64,000 nt of DNA from contig CAJNOJ010000461.1 in assembly GCA_905250025.1 (NCBI GenBank), positions 1-64,000 on the forward strand, in the 5' to 3' direction. A program made the translations under genes and the position numbers. Source of the DNA: Adineta ricciae. Lineage: Eukaryota > Rotifera > Eurotatoria > Adinetida > Adinetidae. How positions within the stretch are numbered: position 1 is the first letter of the stretch; every line of letters begins with the position of its first letter. Positions 24,143 to 35,395 of this stretch are shown piece after piece. Below the pieces are notes generated by a model. It was not told the origin of the DNA. It did not search any database and saw nothing but the letters and a program-made list of their open reading frames with translations.

Positions 24143-24977
24143 AACTCGGATAAAGAAGAAAATAACTTCAATTGACTCTCTTTTATGTTCCTGTTGCTAA
24201 GACGTATTTGTGTGGTTCTTCATATTGAACGAATCGATGGCATACGAATTAGTCATGTTGAGAATATAGTGACATCTCGCATTATCAGCAACAGTTATCA
24301 GTTCGGTGAATTATGAATAAAACCATAAAGTCTAAGTAGTATTGTAGTTATATGAATCAAATTATAAAAACTTCATTCGATTTCTTCTGCAAATTATGTA
24401 CAACAATGATAAGCTACATTTGTCACAGACAAATCAACTTGTTCTTTTTTTCGTCGTATTCAAAAGGCTGATGTTTGTGACTAATAATTACTTAATACTG
24501 ATTTATTTTAAACTAAATATGCAGTAAATAGTCATTTCTTCTCTCATTTCGTCCTTTAATCTGTATTTTGAAAGATATTCATGATCAAAACCCATGATAA
24601 TCAATCAATAGAACAAGAAATAACCGTGATAGGTTCAGAAAATATTGGGAGACAAATCATTTGATCTCTTCACTTGATAGTATTCAGTAGGTATAATTGT
24701 CACCGTTTTCTTGTCTATGTAAAGGCATAGAAATTTCGAAAAAGAGTGTAAAAATCCATATATTTGAAATAGTAGTATCTGGTGGATAAATGAGAGAGAA
24801 GAAAGCAAAAATGTATATAAAGGCGATGGACAGAAGTGAGTATAACAAACTAAACGAAGAGAAAATTTCAAAGACAGGTGATAAATAAAAACAAATGAAT
24901 GGAAATAAATATCTTTCATGTATCCGGCTTATCAACGCTTCATTCGATGTGTCTGTTCATTGAAATGTGATAACATT
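24143..24977. other. Intergenic region between RABEPK and the NHL gene
   Basis: AT-rich; no gene or RNA recognised. It holds the 3' end of the NHL gene and the presumed promoter of RABEPK. Open frames at 24635-24935 are short, hydrophobic by base composition and overlap one another. Confidence 0.5.
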
Positions 24978-25934
24978 TTAACAACTGCGAATACGATCAA
25001 ATCGTTGTACTCGAGAATTCAGCGAATCAACGACGTATAGATTACCATATCGATCGAATGACAAACCTTCAGGTTCATTGAGTTGATCTGACCGATTACC
25101 CTTACCACTTTCGCCTACCACAATACTTCCTTCAGCAGCACTTAGCGGCCAACGCGTTATTCGATTACCAAACGACTCGGCTACATAGACAGTGTGGAAC
25201 TGATCAACAACAACTCCAGCAGGTCTATTCATGTATGAGAGAGAAGGGCCCCTACCGTCGCCATTCCCAGCACGAACGGTGAATGGTTCTTTCACTTGAT
25301 TTTTAAGTATTTCGGACACATAAACTGAGTGAACATGACTGACGAAAATGTAGGTAAAGTATGACCGCCATCTGTCGATATCAAGATATGTCCGATAATA
25401 ATCCATTCTGTCGATATCAAGATATGTCTGATAATAATCACTTGGTATTACTGTTGGATAAGGTTCTCCTATTCGCTGTCGCATCACTGTACCGTGCCGC
25501 CCTGTAGAGAAGTAAAGAGATCCATCGTCGTCCATTGTAAGACCGTGACAACCCCAATATAATTTGATTATTTCTCTTCGTGTACTATTCTGGCGAGACC
25601 ATCGTACAATTCGATTATTCCAACTATCGCAGATAATGAGGGAATCTGTCCTTTTATCAACAATCACATCTGTTGGGGAAAAGAGCTGATCGTCATCCCG
25701 TCCCTGTCCATTTACTCCTCCAACTATGGAACCACTTATCGCATTATATTTCCATTCCATAACACGAGAATTACTCGTGTCAACCACATAGATAGTCAGA
25801 TCATCATCGACATATAAGCCTTTAGGTCTATCAAGTTGATCGAGTCCACTCCCATTTCCATTTCCACCAGCCACAGTAACTCCAACTGGTGACCATCGAT
25901 CTGTAATCCCAACGAGAGCGCCACGAAGTGGTAC
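24978..25934 (-). CDS. NHL-repeat beta-propeller protein, main exon
   Basis: The exon opens after a TTTCAG acceptor at 25935, in frame with PLRGALVGITDRWSP, and runs to TAA at 24978. NHL motifs are clear: AGGNGNG followed by LDRPKGLYVDDDLTIYVVD, NSRVMEW, SPTDVIVD, NNRIVRW, MNRPAGVVVDQFHTVYVAES, GNRITRW, NEPEGLSFDRYGNLYVVDS and NSRVQRF. This is an extracellular or membrane-anchored propeller of a family that is large in rotifers; ligand unknown. One repeat is disturbed around 25330-25460, where a 33-bp direct duplication encodes YYQTYLDIDR and YYRTYLDIDR in place of a normal blade. That may indicate a past frameshift. Upstream exons probably exist (next entry). Confidence 0.8.
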   Translation of the reverse strand, partial: VPLRGALVGITDRWSPVGVTVAGGNGNGSGLDQLDRPKGLYVDDDLTIYVVDTSNSRVMEWKYNAISGSIVGGVNGQGRDDDQLFSPTDVIVDKRTDSLIICDSWNNRIVRWSRQNSTRREIIKLYWGCHGLTMDDDGSLYFSTGRHGTVMRQRIGEPYPTVIPSDYYQTYLDIDRMDYYRTYLDIDRWRSYFTYIFVSHVHSVYVSEILKNQVKEPFTVRAGNGDGRGPSLSYMNRPAGVVVDQFHTVYVAESFGNRITRWPLSAAEGSIVVGESGKGNRSDQLNEPEGLSFDRYGNLYVVDSLNSRVQRFDRIRSC

Positions 25935-26228
25935 TGAAACGAAAGGATGAGAAAAATATGAGCTCTTTTGTTGTACATTGATAGTTCACTCAAAACAAAA
26001 TTGTTACATTATATGCAATCTAATTTCACTCATTATGTCATACCGCTCTGGTCTCATTTGTTTCTTCCTTTTCGAGTGATTCTCAGTGTAAAACGGATGT
26101 GTGCTCAACTCTATAGACGATGTTTGTACCTCTTCTTGGATTCGTTTATCTTTTATGTGTATGAATATATTAAGAATCCAACAGATGCCTGATAAATAAA
26201 TGTATTTGAATGTTTTTCGACTTACTTG

Positions 26229-27120
26229 GCGGAGGAGAAATTGTATTTAAAGGAGAAGGAGTGAGCTCAACCAATCCTGGACCAGAAATGATAATTGTGA
26301 ATTCTCCNCAGTCAACAAGTAATCTTACTATCTTTTGGTTTTTTCGATTTTCAACGATTATTATCACTGAAGAACTTCTAGAAGTTTATGTTATCTACAG
26401 TAAAATCTCTCTAATATGAACAACAACGGGATCGAGAAAAAAGCGTTCACTTTCAGAATCGCAAAGTGATCATATAGGACGGGTTCGAAACCACCGAAGA
26501 TCGCTCGATGGGATCGGCAAGCGTTCAATAAGACAGGTTGCTCATATTAGAAGAGTATTCACTTATAAAAGTTTCACTATATATATGGATCCGTTCTTTT
26601 CTTTGCTTCTACAGTTGTTAATGCTCGGAAATAACAACCGAACGGGAAAAAACAAGTGAAGCACGTTAACAAATATCAATAAATGAGTAATATTTACTGC
26701 AATTAACGACCCATTGTTTTTTTTAATCAGAACTAACATATAAATGTACTCCTATGGTTTTTTATGCATATTCACATATCAATATCGGATCTTTCGAAAT
26801 ACGCCTACACAACATTTCCTAATACTTACTTCGAATGAATACAACGAAGAAAGAGACAAAATATCACAGCGATAAACATTGATCGAGAATGGTTCTTCTC
26901 TAAAACGATAAGGCGAAGAACGGGGAAAAACAAGGATCGTCGTTGAAAAATCGTCTGGAACTGTTGTATTGATATATATGAGTCATGAAAGAGTGGAAAA
27001 AATATAGTATCACTGGAACAAGAACACTCAGCTACCATAAATCGTCGACAAAACAGATAGAACAACAAAGAAAGTGATCGAAACGGTAAGACAAACGAGC
27101 ACATCATGGGATCTACGATG
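26229..27120 (-). other. Possible 5' exons of the NHL gene (transmembrane anchor)
   Basis: Reading the minus strand, a basic-then-hydrophobic stretch RRSHDVLVCLTVSITFFVV near 27060-27110 ends at a G/GTAGCT donor. A second open stretch (TVPDDFSTTILVFPRSSPYR onward) ends at a GAA/GTAAGTATT donor at 26834. A third (EFTIIISGPGLVELTPS) ends at CCA-A/GTAAGT near 26228 and would join the NHL exon in phase. Together they would make a type II membrane protein with a short stalk before the propeller. No start codon is found in frame, and base 26308 is an N inside the third piece, so the model is tentative. Confidence 0.4.
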
Positions 27121-27688
27121 AAGGCAATCATCAATATTTACATCATGAAAACTATCTCATGCTCAATGTTTTTTCAACAAAATATCATGAACGGTTCTCC
27201 TCGTTCGTTTATATAAATCATTGATGTGAACGAGAATTGACTGAAATTCGCGATCTAAACCATCGTTCAATTGATAAGAAATTATTCTGTACACATTACT
27301 AATCATCGTTTTTTGTAGAGTTATGATCACATTTGTAGATAATGTGCTTTCCCTGATCTTCTCTCTGATCGATCTTTTGATACATTGAAATACTTAGGAG
27401 AACGATGTTAATTCTACAATGATCTTCAATGTCATATAAATTTTCTTTTGTTTTAGAAAGTAATGAATAGTTTTCAAGATGAAAGTCAACAATAACAAAG
27501 ACAAAACAAGAACATAACACAGAAATAGAAAAGAGTTCAAAATCCCCGAGAATTCCATCAGTGATACAAAGAAAAAAAGTAACAAATAGCAATGATAATC
27601 TTGTCACTTTATCCAAAAAGAAAGAAAATGTTTTGAATAGTTAGAATGGATAACAAAAGAAGAACTAAACTGGTATTTCTACTTGTTC
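27121..27688. other. Intergenic region between NHL and G3BP
   Basis: A TATATAAA word at 27207-27217 (minus strand) could be the NHL promoter. The rest is the 3' flank of G3BP. Open frames at 27299-27616 are overlapping shadows without recognisable content. Confidence 0.45.
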
Positions 27689-29216
27689 CTAATGTGTTCC
27701 GCCTTTTCCGCCACGTCGTGTTCCTCGGCCACGAGCCCCTCCATCATAAAATGGTGCTGATGTTGAATTTTCGTAGAACGACGCAGGATAACCAGTTGAT
27801 TGATAATTTGTTGGAGAAGCAGCAGTTGGATAGGTTGGACGAAATGTATGTGGAAATGGACGGCGTTTTTTTGCTTCAACATTGACTTTTTGGTTCTTGA
27901 GAAGAGTATCATGATCAGCAACAATTGCTTTTGCCATTTCAATTGATTCGCAAACAACAAAAGCGAAATTTGCTGCACCAACTTGAGATCCCGTGTTTCC
28001 AATACGAACAAGAAGTAAACGACCATAGGGTCGAAATAATTCATGAATCTAGATTTGAAACGAAGAAGATAATGAACTAAGGAAATTGTCAGATTTTCTT
28101 TTACTTCTTCTTCAGTGACTTGAGCAGAAAGATTTCCAACAAATACTTCTTGATCGTCGACATAACCGGTATGTAAATAACCTTCCGCTCCTCCATAGTA
28201 CCATGAATCATCATAATAATCATTCGCGTCTTGGGGATGACCGCGTGCAGCGCGTGCATTCTTGTTGCCGGCTTTCGATGCTTTTTGTTTACCGGATTTT
28301 GCTACCTTCACTGTTCCTGTGGGTGCCGCAGTTGGTGCTGCTGCGGTTGTTGACGATGGCAGTGATTGAGTGTCGTTGGTAGGTGTTGATGCTACTTTTT
28401 CTTTCTTTCCAATTGCGTCTCGGTAGGATTTAGGTTTTGACGGTGGTTCTTTCGTAGGACTCGCTAATAACGTAGAGATTTTCAACGAAATTTGTTGCCA
28501 AATGAACATCTACCTTCATTCTTCGTTATTGTATTGTCCGAAAATTCGATTTTCACTGCAGATGAGAGTGGTGTCACCGGTATTTGTACAGCCGGACTTT
28601 TAGGTGGTTTCGGAGGTGTACTTTCTGATACTATCACTAAAATATTCGAAATTAATATGTCACTTGAAAAAATACGAAAATTTCATCTACCTTTTTTACT
28701 TTCTGGCGTTGCTATCGTCTTTGTAGTGGCGGTATTTTCTGTTGTTAAACTCTGCAATGTTCCATCCTGATATCGAAACATATCATTATGCACATAATAC
28801 TTTTGTTTAGCATTCTCAGTCGGTGCAAGAATAAATGTTTGAACAAAACGTTTCATAACTGGTGGTTGACCATCTGTTACCGGTGATAGTGAGATTTCAC
28901 CACAAACTTGCACAACAACGGATGAGCCAACTGTTGAATGACAATCAACTTGACGAATTTTCACATGACGTTGTTTTAGTGACAATTCACCAATACGTTT
29001 AGCAATATTTTCAATTCCTTGTGCTGTCTTTTGAGGATCATCGTGCAAAAATGTCGATGCAGATGAATAGAATCGATGTAAGGACTCGGGATGTTCATGA
29101 AGAAGACGATAATATTGAACAACAAAAGCTTTTCCAATTTGCTGAGGTAAAACATCGGAAGAAGCCGTTGCAGATGCGGATGATGAGATTGGTGATGATG
29201 ATGATGATGATGACAT
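27689..29216 (-). CDS. G3BP: G3BP / Rasputin RNA-binding protein
   Basis: Four exons. Exon 1 (from 29216) has a poly-Ser start and a full NTF2-like domain: VGKAFV-type QQIGKAFVVQYYRLLHEHP, then VDCHSTVGSSVVVQVCGEIS, FVQTFILAP and YVHNDMFRY. Exon 2 is a short Pro-rich linker (PPKPPKSPAVQIP). Exon 3 holds a charged linker and the start of an RRM (QEVFVGNLSAQVTEEE, RNP2 = VFVGNL). Exon 4 completes the RRM (LFRPYGRLLLVRIG, NFAFVV) and ends in an RG-rich tail, GGARGRGTRRGGKGG. That is the complete G3BP layout of NTF2L, PxxP, RRM, RGG. The family nucleates stress granules in the cytoplasm and binds mRNA. RNP1 is weak, as often in G3BP. Confidence 0.9.
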
Positions 29217-29342
29217 AGTTACTATTAGATAATCAATAAAATAAAAGAATAAATAGGAATTATATTTTCAACAAACAAAACATTCTGTAGAATATCTGAA
29301 ACGAATTACGAAAAATTCAAATTTATTCAAAACAAACAAAAA

Positions 29343-30786
29343 TCAATGAAAATGGAATTTATATGGCGCAATTAAACGATTGATTGTGCTTGATTTGCTT
29401 GGTAAATCATTTTTCATGTAATGTGAGCACAAGTCCACAATATTTGCAAAAGTTGGACCATTTTCCACAAGATGATATTCATTCATCTAGAAACAAAATC
29501 ATTCATAATCTTCCAAGAAGCATTGATGTCAATACCTGATGATTATGATAAATATTCCATGATGATATGGGTGAGTGTTGATTTTCGTAGACACGTATGG
29601 CCTATGTAATGGAAAATGAACGATTTTTCGATGATTTCTTTGTTTATTTACCAATTTACAATCATATTCTGGATTAGCTTTCTCCATTACAGCGAACACA
29701 CCAGGTTTATCGATTTGCATGAAGATTCTACAATGACATTGAAATAAAAATCCAATGATGAAAGAAAGATTAGCAAACTTGTGCAGTTCATCGAACGTTC
29801 CTGCGTAGAAAAGATCATCTATGCATAACTAAATAAATACGAAATTTTCATTGTATGAAAGTGATAGAATCTTTCTACTTACTGATGATTTCTTCGAATT
29901 GACTGTAACGTAGTTCAAATTCGCTGATTCTTTCTTTATTTCCATTCGATTATCCATAACACTAAAGAATAACGGTCTTCATAAACGAAAACAAAATAGT
30001 CAACAAACTCACGGTTTCGTTCTGTTCGGTACAGGTGGTGCTGGTTTTCGCAGGACAGGTTTTTCTTCCTCAACTAAATCAAAACAATTATCTCATTTTT
30101 CTTGTCGAGCAAATATCGTACAGCGAGCAGCAATCATCTATGTACGACTACCCTCATCTACTTGTGATTCTCTGCAAATGATAGATTATTCTACACGAAA
30201 AGAACGAGCTGGTGATGGTACATACGGATCATAAGCATAATTTTCCAGAGTTTCGAAGTTTGCAATGCTTTCACTGAGTTTCTCCATCCATTTCTACTCG
30301 AGAGAAGAGATGAACACACATGAGAAAAGATTTGCAAATTACATTTCGATGTTCTTCGGTTTCACAAACGAATATTTGGACTTTTTCTTTATGTCTTGGT
30401 ATTAATTGAAACGCATAAGTAGTTCTACTCAACGATGGAAGTTTCCATGCAGTTTCTTTCTTTTGTTCAACACACGATTCCACTCTATGAACAACATTTC
30501 AAACTTTTGAACAACAAGGAAGTGTTTTTACCTTTCATAATCGTGTAATTCGAAAGAAAGACAAGAACTTTTCGGTGTTTTATTTTCAAATAAATGCAAC
30601 GTCGTACGCTGAAATCCGTCAGAGTAAAAGAATCTAGCTAAACAACCGATATATTGCTTTTGATCTAGAATAAACAGTGAAAATTTGCAGCATTTTACAC
30701 AAAAATTTACCTTTTTTACACTGAATTTTATCTTCGTAGATAATGCTGGGTTGTATTCGATCATACGTTGGTTTAGTTTGATTCAT
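29343..30786 (-). CDS. PH / proline-rich / SH2 adaptor, third gene, SH2 arginine lost
   Basis: Start MNQTKPTYDR at 30786, right after a TTTTTTTCAG acceptor. A PH domain follows, from CLARFFYSDGFQRTTLHLF to EEHRNKWMEKLSESI with the usual C-terminal Trp helix. Next come a proline stretch PVLRKPAPPVPNRTKP, a possible phosphotyrosine site LNYVTV, and an SH2 domain from DDLFYAGTFDELH to LCSHYMKNDLPS. In the two sister genes the SH2 core is FLIRPQ; here it is FAVMEK, so the invariant arginine is Met. It probably no longer binds phosphotyrosine in the normal way. The order PH, proline-rich, SH2 matches SH3BP2 and STAP adaptors. Ends PYKFHFH at 29343. Confidence 0.8.
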
Positions 30787-30845
30787 TCTGAAAAAAATAT
30801 TATAATAAATAAATGAAAACAATTGTTGAATTTTATTTCAATTGA
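30787..30845 (-). promoter_or_regulatory. Intercistronic region with poly(A) signal and trans-splice-type acceptor
   Basis: In 59 bp there are, in minus-strand order, the tail of the second gene, GAAATAAAA about 10 nt after its stop, a TTATAATATTTTTTTCAG acceptor, one A, and the ATG of the third gene. No donor nearby can connect the two frames. This is the layout of a spliced-leader operon junction. Confidence 0.6.
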
Positions 30846-32488
30846 TCAATGTCTATGTTCACAATGTTTATAAGGTTTAGTTAAAAAAATATCTTTAGTC
30901 AACATTGGCAATGGATTTCGCATGTAATATTGACAGAGTTGAAGCATATCCGCGAAAGTTTCGCGACCTTTTCTCGCTAAACTATATTCAGCTTCCTAAA
31001 GCGACATTTCAAAGAGAACATTACATTGATTATTATGATTTATTTACTCGTGATTTGATTTCATAAATGGGGAAACTGCGGATGCCAAGTAATTTGTGAT
31101 ATAAACATAATGTCTAGAAAGAAACATGTGGAAATATTGTGTTTTCTTCGAGGGTAGTGTGTTTACATAATCGTGATCATTTGATCTGATCTTTTTGGAT
31201 TGTGGTCGAATAAGAAACACACCAGATTGACCCGTTCTTGTTAAAACGCTATTCGAAAGAAAGTTTTGTGAAAAATTCATGATGAAAATTGAGATTTGTT
31301 ACTCGATATAATCGTCTTTATCGTTCGAATAGAAAATTTCATTCCATAGAATACCCTGAAAGATGAAAATTCTCGTGGAGAGAATAGAATTTTCTTGTTT
31401 ATTATTTACGGGTGGTTCGGAATTAGATTCCGTTTTTAGATGTCCGGCATTTTCTAAAATTTTCTCTAAAACTCCAAGAAATAGCCGTTAGAACAGTGAC
31501 ATACGATCGACATGATGAGAATTGCTTGTTAAACTAAAATAATCTCTTGTTAATAAGATATTCCTCGAGTGATTGTCACTTACTAATCTAAAAAATCAAT
31601 TTGCTTAATTTCTCAATGGCAAAAGCACTGAAATCGAACTTACCACGTTCGAACGGTCGATACCAGGGTTGTATACCTTCAAATAAAAGAAAAGAACATT
31701 TCAGTGACGGTCAATGAAAGAATCGAATAGAGCATTTTGATTAATACTTGATGTTAGAGGAACTGATGGTTTTACATCAGATTCAATCAAAGGTGTTGGT
31801 GTTAAACTGACGAAACGAACAAAATAGAAAGCAGAATAGAAAAAATATATTGACTTCACATACTAAGGCTCTTGATCTTTAGTTTTGGTATTCGATTGAG
31901 ATAGAACGTTTTTCAATTGACTTATCCAAACCTTAAAAACGATTTTTTTAAAGAAAAAAATATTCTAAAAATTACTTTTCGTGTCTGATCGTCTTTTGCA
32001 CCGAAGATCACTGATTCTTCTCTATCATTCAACTGCAATTCGAATAAGAAACACGTAGGTATCGGTGTAATCACTCTCCGACATCGCTCAATTATCCTTA
32101 AAACATAAATATCACAATCAATCTTTCAAAAGCCGAATTTTCGCCTTTACTTTGTTTTCTGATTGATCTGGAAAAAATTAATCGGTGTGTTTTTGTCGTC
32201 AATATATAAATACAAACCAACGATATCATTGAGATGTTGAATGGGCACTTGAGCTAAGACAACATGAATTGTTTTAACTAAAAATGATTCGATTGATTGT
32301 TAAAAAGGAAATTTTCACATCAACATACAAAGAGACTCGCCAAGGATACTTTTGTTATGTAAATATTGTAATTGATCTTGATAAATAATCCACTTGGAAT
32401 CGATCTCGTCGTATTTGTATGTTTCATATTCGTAAAGAGACTTTGATCCTCCGGCTAATTTATTCAAAATGGTTTTCAATGTACCCAT
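30846..32488 (-). CDS. PH / SH2 adaptor, second gene
   Basis: Start MGTLKTILNKLAGGSKS at 32488, 14 nt after a GTGTTTCAG acceptor. The PH domain runs from KYDEIDSKWIIYQDQLQYL through IHVVLAQVP and FELQLNDREESVIFGAKDD to KVWISQLKNVL. A short linker contains TPTPLIESD and PWYRPFER. The SH2 domain starts at LWNEIFYSND, has GQSGVFLIRPQSKK with the phosphotyrosine Arg, and ends AEYSLARKGRETFADMLQL then CQYYMRNPLPML. It is spread over about a dozen small exons with 45-60 bp introns, one longer (about 260 bp) before the SH2. It ends KPYKHCEHRH, with stop at 30846. Presumed cytoplasmic tyrosine-kinase signalling adaptor. Paralogous to its two neighbours. Confidence 0.8.
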
Positions 32489-32544
32489 TCAATGTGAAGG
32501 ATCTGAAACACACACGAAAAAAATGGATTTATTCTGATTTTGTA
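32489..32544 (-). promoter_or_regulatory. Intercistronic region with poly(A) signal and trans-splice-type acceptor
   Basis: The 56 bp between the stop of the first gene and the ATG of the second hold CAGAATAAATCC, a T-rich tract and GTGTGTGTTTCAG. It is the same arrangement as at 30787-30845, which makes chance less likely. Confidence 0.6.
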
Positions 32545-34278
32545 TTAAAATTTGTTCGAAAAACGAGAATAGTATGTGTAAGGCCATTTTAACGAAAGAT
32601 TCCCTACGGGTCCTTTGATCGGATCATCTCGTAACGGTGAACGTGGTAATGAGTGATTTGTGTAATATTGACAAAGATCGGGAATCGTATCGAAATTTGG
32701 TTCTTGATCATCCAATGTCAAACCGAATTTGCCATTCTAAAGATTGATAATCGTTCGTAGAGATTTTCTGATTTTCAAACAATTTTACCAGCAAATGTAA
32801 AATTTTATATTTAATGATTCCGCCGAATGCGTAGATGCTCAAGGTCTGAATGATATTTTCGTTTATTGTCTTCCTAAATTTCCTCGCTTACGTATTCGTG
32901 ATCTTTCGATTTGTTTCTTTTCAATTGTGGTCGAATTAGAAATGCACCGATTTCACCAATATCATTCAAAATGCTTTCATAACAAAAAAAAACTCACTCA
33001 TGAAGTTTTGATTTCAATCTATTTTTACCTCGCATGATCATCATATTCATTCGAATAGAAAATATTCTTCCAAGAAAAGATCTAAACGAGACAGAATCTT
33101 TATCTTCGAATACGAACTTTTTGTCTATCTACCAAGTCGTCTGGTAAAGCAGATTTCGGTTCGTCTTCTTGTTGGATAACATACACAGGTAGATCTTGTG
33201 CCTCGAGATAAATATTTTCTGTTTCTTGATCAGTGGTTGACTTCCGCTCAGTTGCAACCGGAATTGGAGGTACAGGTCGATGAGGTACCAGAAACACGTT
33301 ATTCAATACTGAATTTCGATTGCTCTCATCAGCTTTACTTTCGAATTCATCGATACTCATCGTTGTGTTTGGACTAAATCCAAAAATTCGAATCATGTGA
33401 AAGCGAATAAGGTAACTTACACAGCAAATGGTTCATAATTCGATCGAACATCCGCATTCGAATGCTCTAAAAACAGACGATAGAATATCTAATTCTCTTG
33501 TCTTTTTACATCAAAGTAGCAAGAATATGAGCGAATCAGAAATCTTGTTTGAGAACAAAAAATACCCGAATTTGGTGCAATATTTCTCCGACTATGTTTT
33601 ATAACCAGATGAGCTACGGAGAAACTGATTGACGACAATAAAAATCCTCTGTTCTATTCGATTACTAACTTCTCTGACGATGAGTTTTGTCTTGTCCAAT
33701 TCAATGCTTCATTCAAATGTTTCGTCCATTTCTAATTGAAACATATTTTGATCGCGAAAAGCGAAATTTTCTTTTGTCATACATCTCGTTCGTTGACATC
33801 AGCAGCGCCGAAGATTTCGATATCATTCGGATCTTTTCCGATTAATTCAAAGAGAAAATATTTCGATTTGATCGTCTTTGCACTTTGATCAGAAATTCTG
33901 TTTTATCCAAACCAAATGAACTTTTACGAGATTTCTTCGTTAGCCTTACCGATCGTATTCGTCCAATTGAAAGAAATTCGATGGATTTTGCTTTTGATTT
34001 CGATACAAATAAACTCCCACGATCTGTTTTCCACCATCAGTTGGAATCTTGGCGAGAACAACGTAAAATATTGCAACTAAAATGGCATCGAATGAGAACT
34101 GAAAAAGAAAATCTCTATTTACATTGCGAAATGTTCAATAATTTGATTCGATCGTAACGATAATTCAAATGTCCTTCACACATGATCCATGAGTTTTGTA
34201 TATCCGCATACTTGTACAAAGTATAATCAGCCAATGAACTGGTGGTCGATGCCTTTTTCAATGTTTTGCTTTTTGAAC
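32545..34278 (-). CDS. PH / proline-rich / SH2 adaptor, first gene (5' exon unresolved)
   Basis: From 34278 downward: GSKSKTLKKAS, then a PH domain with LYKYADIQNSWIMCEGHLNY, IFYVVLAKIP, KYFLFELIGKDPNDIEIFGA and KWTKHLNEALNW. A linker has two likely tyrosine sites (ENIYLEAQ and PVYVIQ) and VPHRPVPPIPV. The SH2 domain begins WKNIFYSNEYDDH, with GEIGAFLIRPQLKR carrying the Arg, then TLSIYAFGG and IPDLCQYYTNHSLP. The frame ends FSNKF at 32545. The exon starting at 34278 needs an upstream donor that I could not place; no in-frame ATG precedes it. Presumably heads an operon of three adaptors. A plus-strand open frame at 33885-34157 is antisense to the PH exons. Confidence 0.75.
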
Positions 34279-35395
34279 CTGAACAGATGAAGCGAAATCA
34301 TCGTTTTTCATTAGGGTAGATTTCTCATACTCATAAAAGTCTTCAATCTAAAACCTAAGAAGAAAAATTCAACGAGTTTTCTCGTCTAGTATTCAGAATG
34401 TGACATCTTTCAGTTGGAGAAGTCTCATTTTATGATCAAAGGAGAGAAAACAGAGTATATGACTTTGAATAGATTTCGGAAGTGACTTTTGTCTCCACTC
34501 TTGTTCTTTTCTGCGTTATTCTTCGAATTTCTCTTTCAGTTTAATTTTTCTTCAGTTTAATCATCAGTTTTGATAAAGAAACTGTCGAATTTCATTGGTT
34601 GGTATTCTCTGGAAGATAAATCAATCGAAAATCGTCGAAAATGAAAATTTTCAATAAAGAACAAACATAAATATTTTGCCTTTCCTCGATATTTCATTGC
34701 GTTCGAAGAATTTGTGCATTTCATTCTACAACAGATGTCATTTGAAGTCATTCAAAAAAGAAGACACGATGATAAAGTCAATTGTCTGTAATCATTGGCT
34801 GTTTAGAGAAGGAACTAAGAAATTTGAACTGATCTATTTCGTGTTTTATTCTCCTCCAAGGTCGGATGTATTTTTTCTTTGTCCTTCAGCATGAAAAGAA
34901 CTATTTCAATGTTGTAAATATGAACCACATACTTTCACGCAGGAATAAATAAAAATATTTTTTAAATAAACGACTCTTAAGGTCGTTTGTTAATAACATT
35001 CGTTTTTTCTTCTTCTTCTTCTTTTTCTTTTTTACAATAGCCTAGAAGTCAAATTGAAAGTTCAATGTCTTGTTTTATATTTGAATGACGTACTTATTCA
35101 GAAGCTCATGGACATCATTCATCATTGTCAATAAGAAAAGAAACCGAGAACAGAACAAGTGTGAAGAATCGAGTGGTTGACTACAGTGCTTTCCATCTCA
35201 TCTGTCTACACTCTCTTATGATGTAAGAGAGAAACGAGAGAAAAAAAAAGAGTTGCCTTTCAATGACAAGTGATTATACATTCTAGAGAACGTTACATAT
35301 AGACACGTATGAGCATCGTTCACAGAAGCAAGGAAAAAGAATCTGTTCGTTTACACATTCTTGTTTCTATCTGCATATTTTAGACCAACATAAGA
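34279..35395. other. Divergent intergenic region
   Basis: Separates the minus-strand adaptor cluster from plus-strand RIPOR. It must contain the missing first exon of the adaptor gene and two promoters, but nothing is clear. A T/C-rich tract (CTT triplets) lies at about 35005-35035. Short open frames at 34557-34894 look accidental. Confidence 0.45.

Noticed and set aside
24635..24935. Hydrophobic minus-strand frames that could be membrane proteins
   Set aside because: Two overlapping frames of the same AT-rich stretch, with no conserved motif; hydrophobicity follows from base composition.
26460..26530. GGTTCGAAACC word resembling a tRNA B box
   Set aside because: No A box at the right distance and no cloverleaf could be folded around it.
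33885..34157. Plus-strand 90-codon open frame that looks protein-like
   Set aside because: It is antisense to PH-domain exons of the minus-strand adaptor, whose homology to two neighbouring paralogues is clear, and it begins at a non-ATG codon.
29343..34278. One large protein with three PH-SH2 modules
   Set aside because: Each module ends in an in-frame stop followed by AATAAA, and no donor upstream of those stops keeps frame into the next module; separate cistrons fit better.
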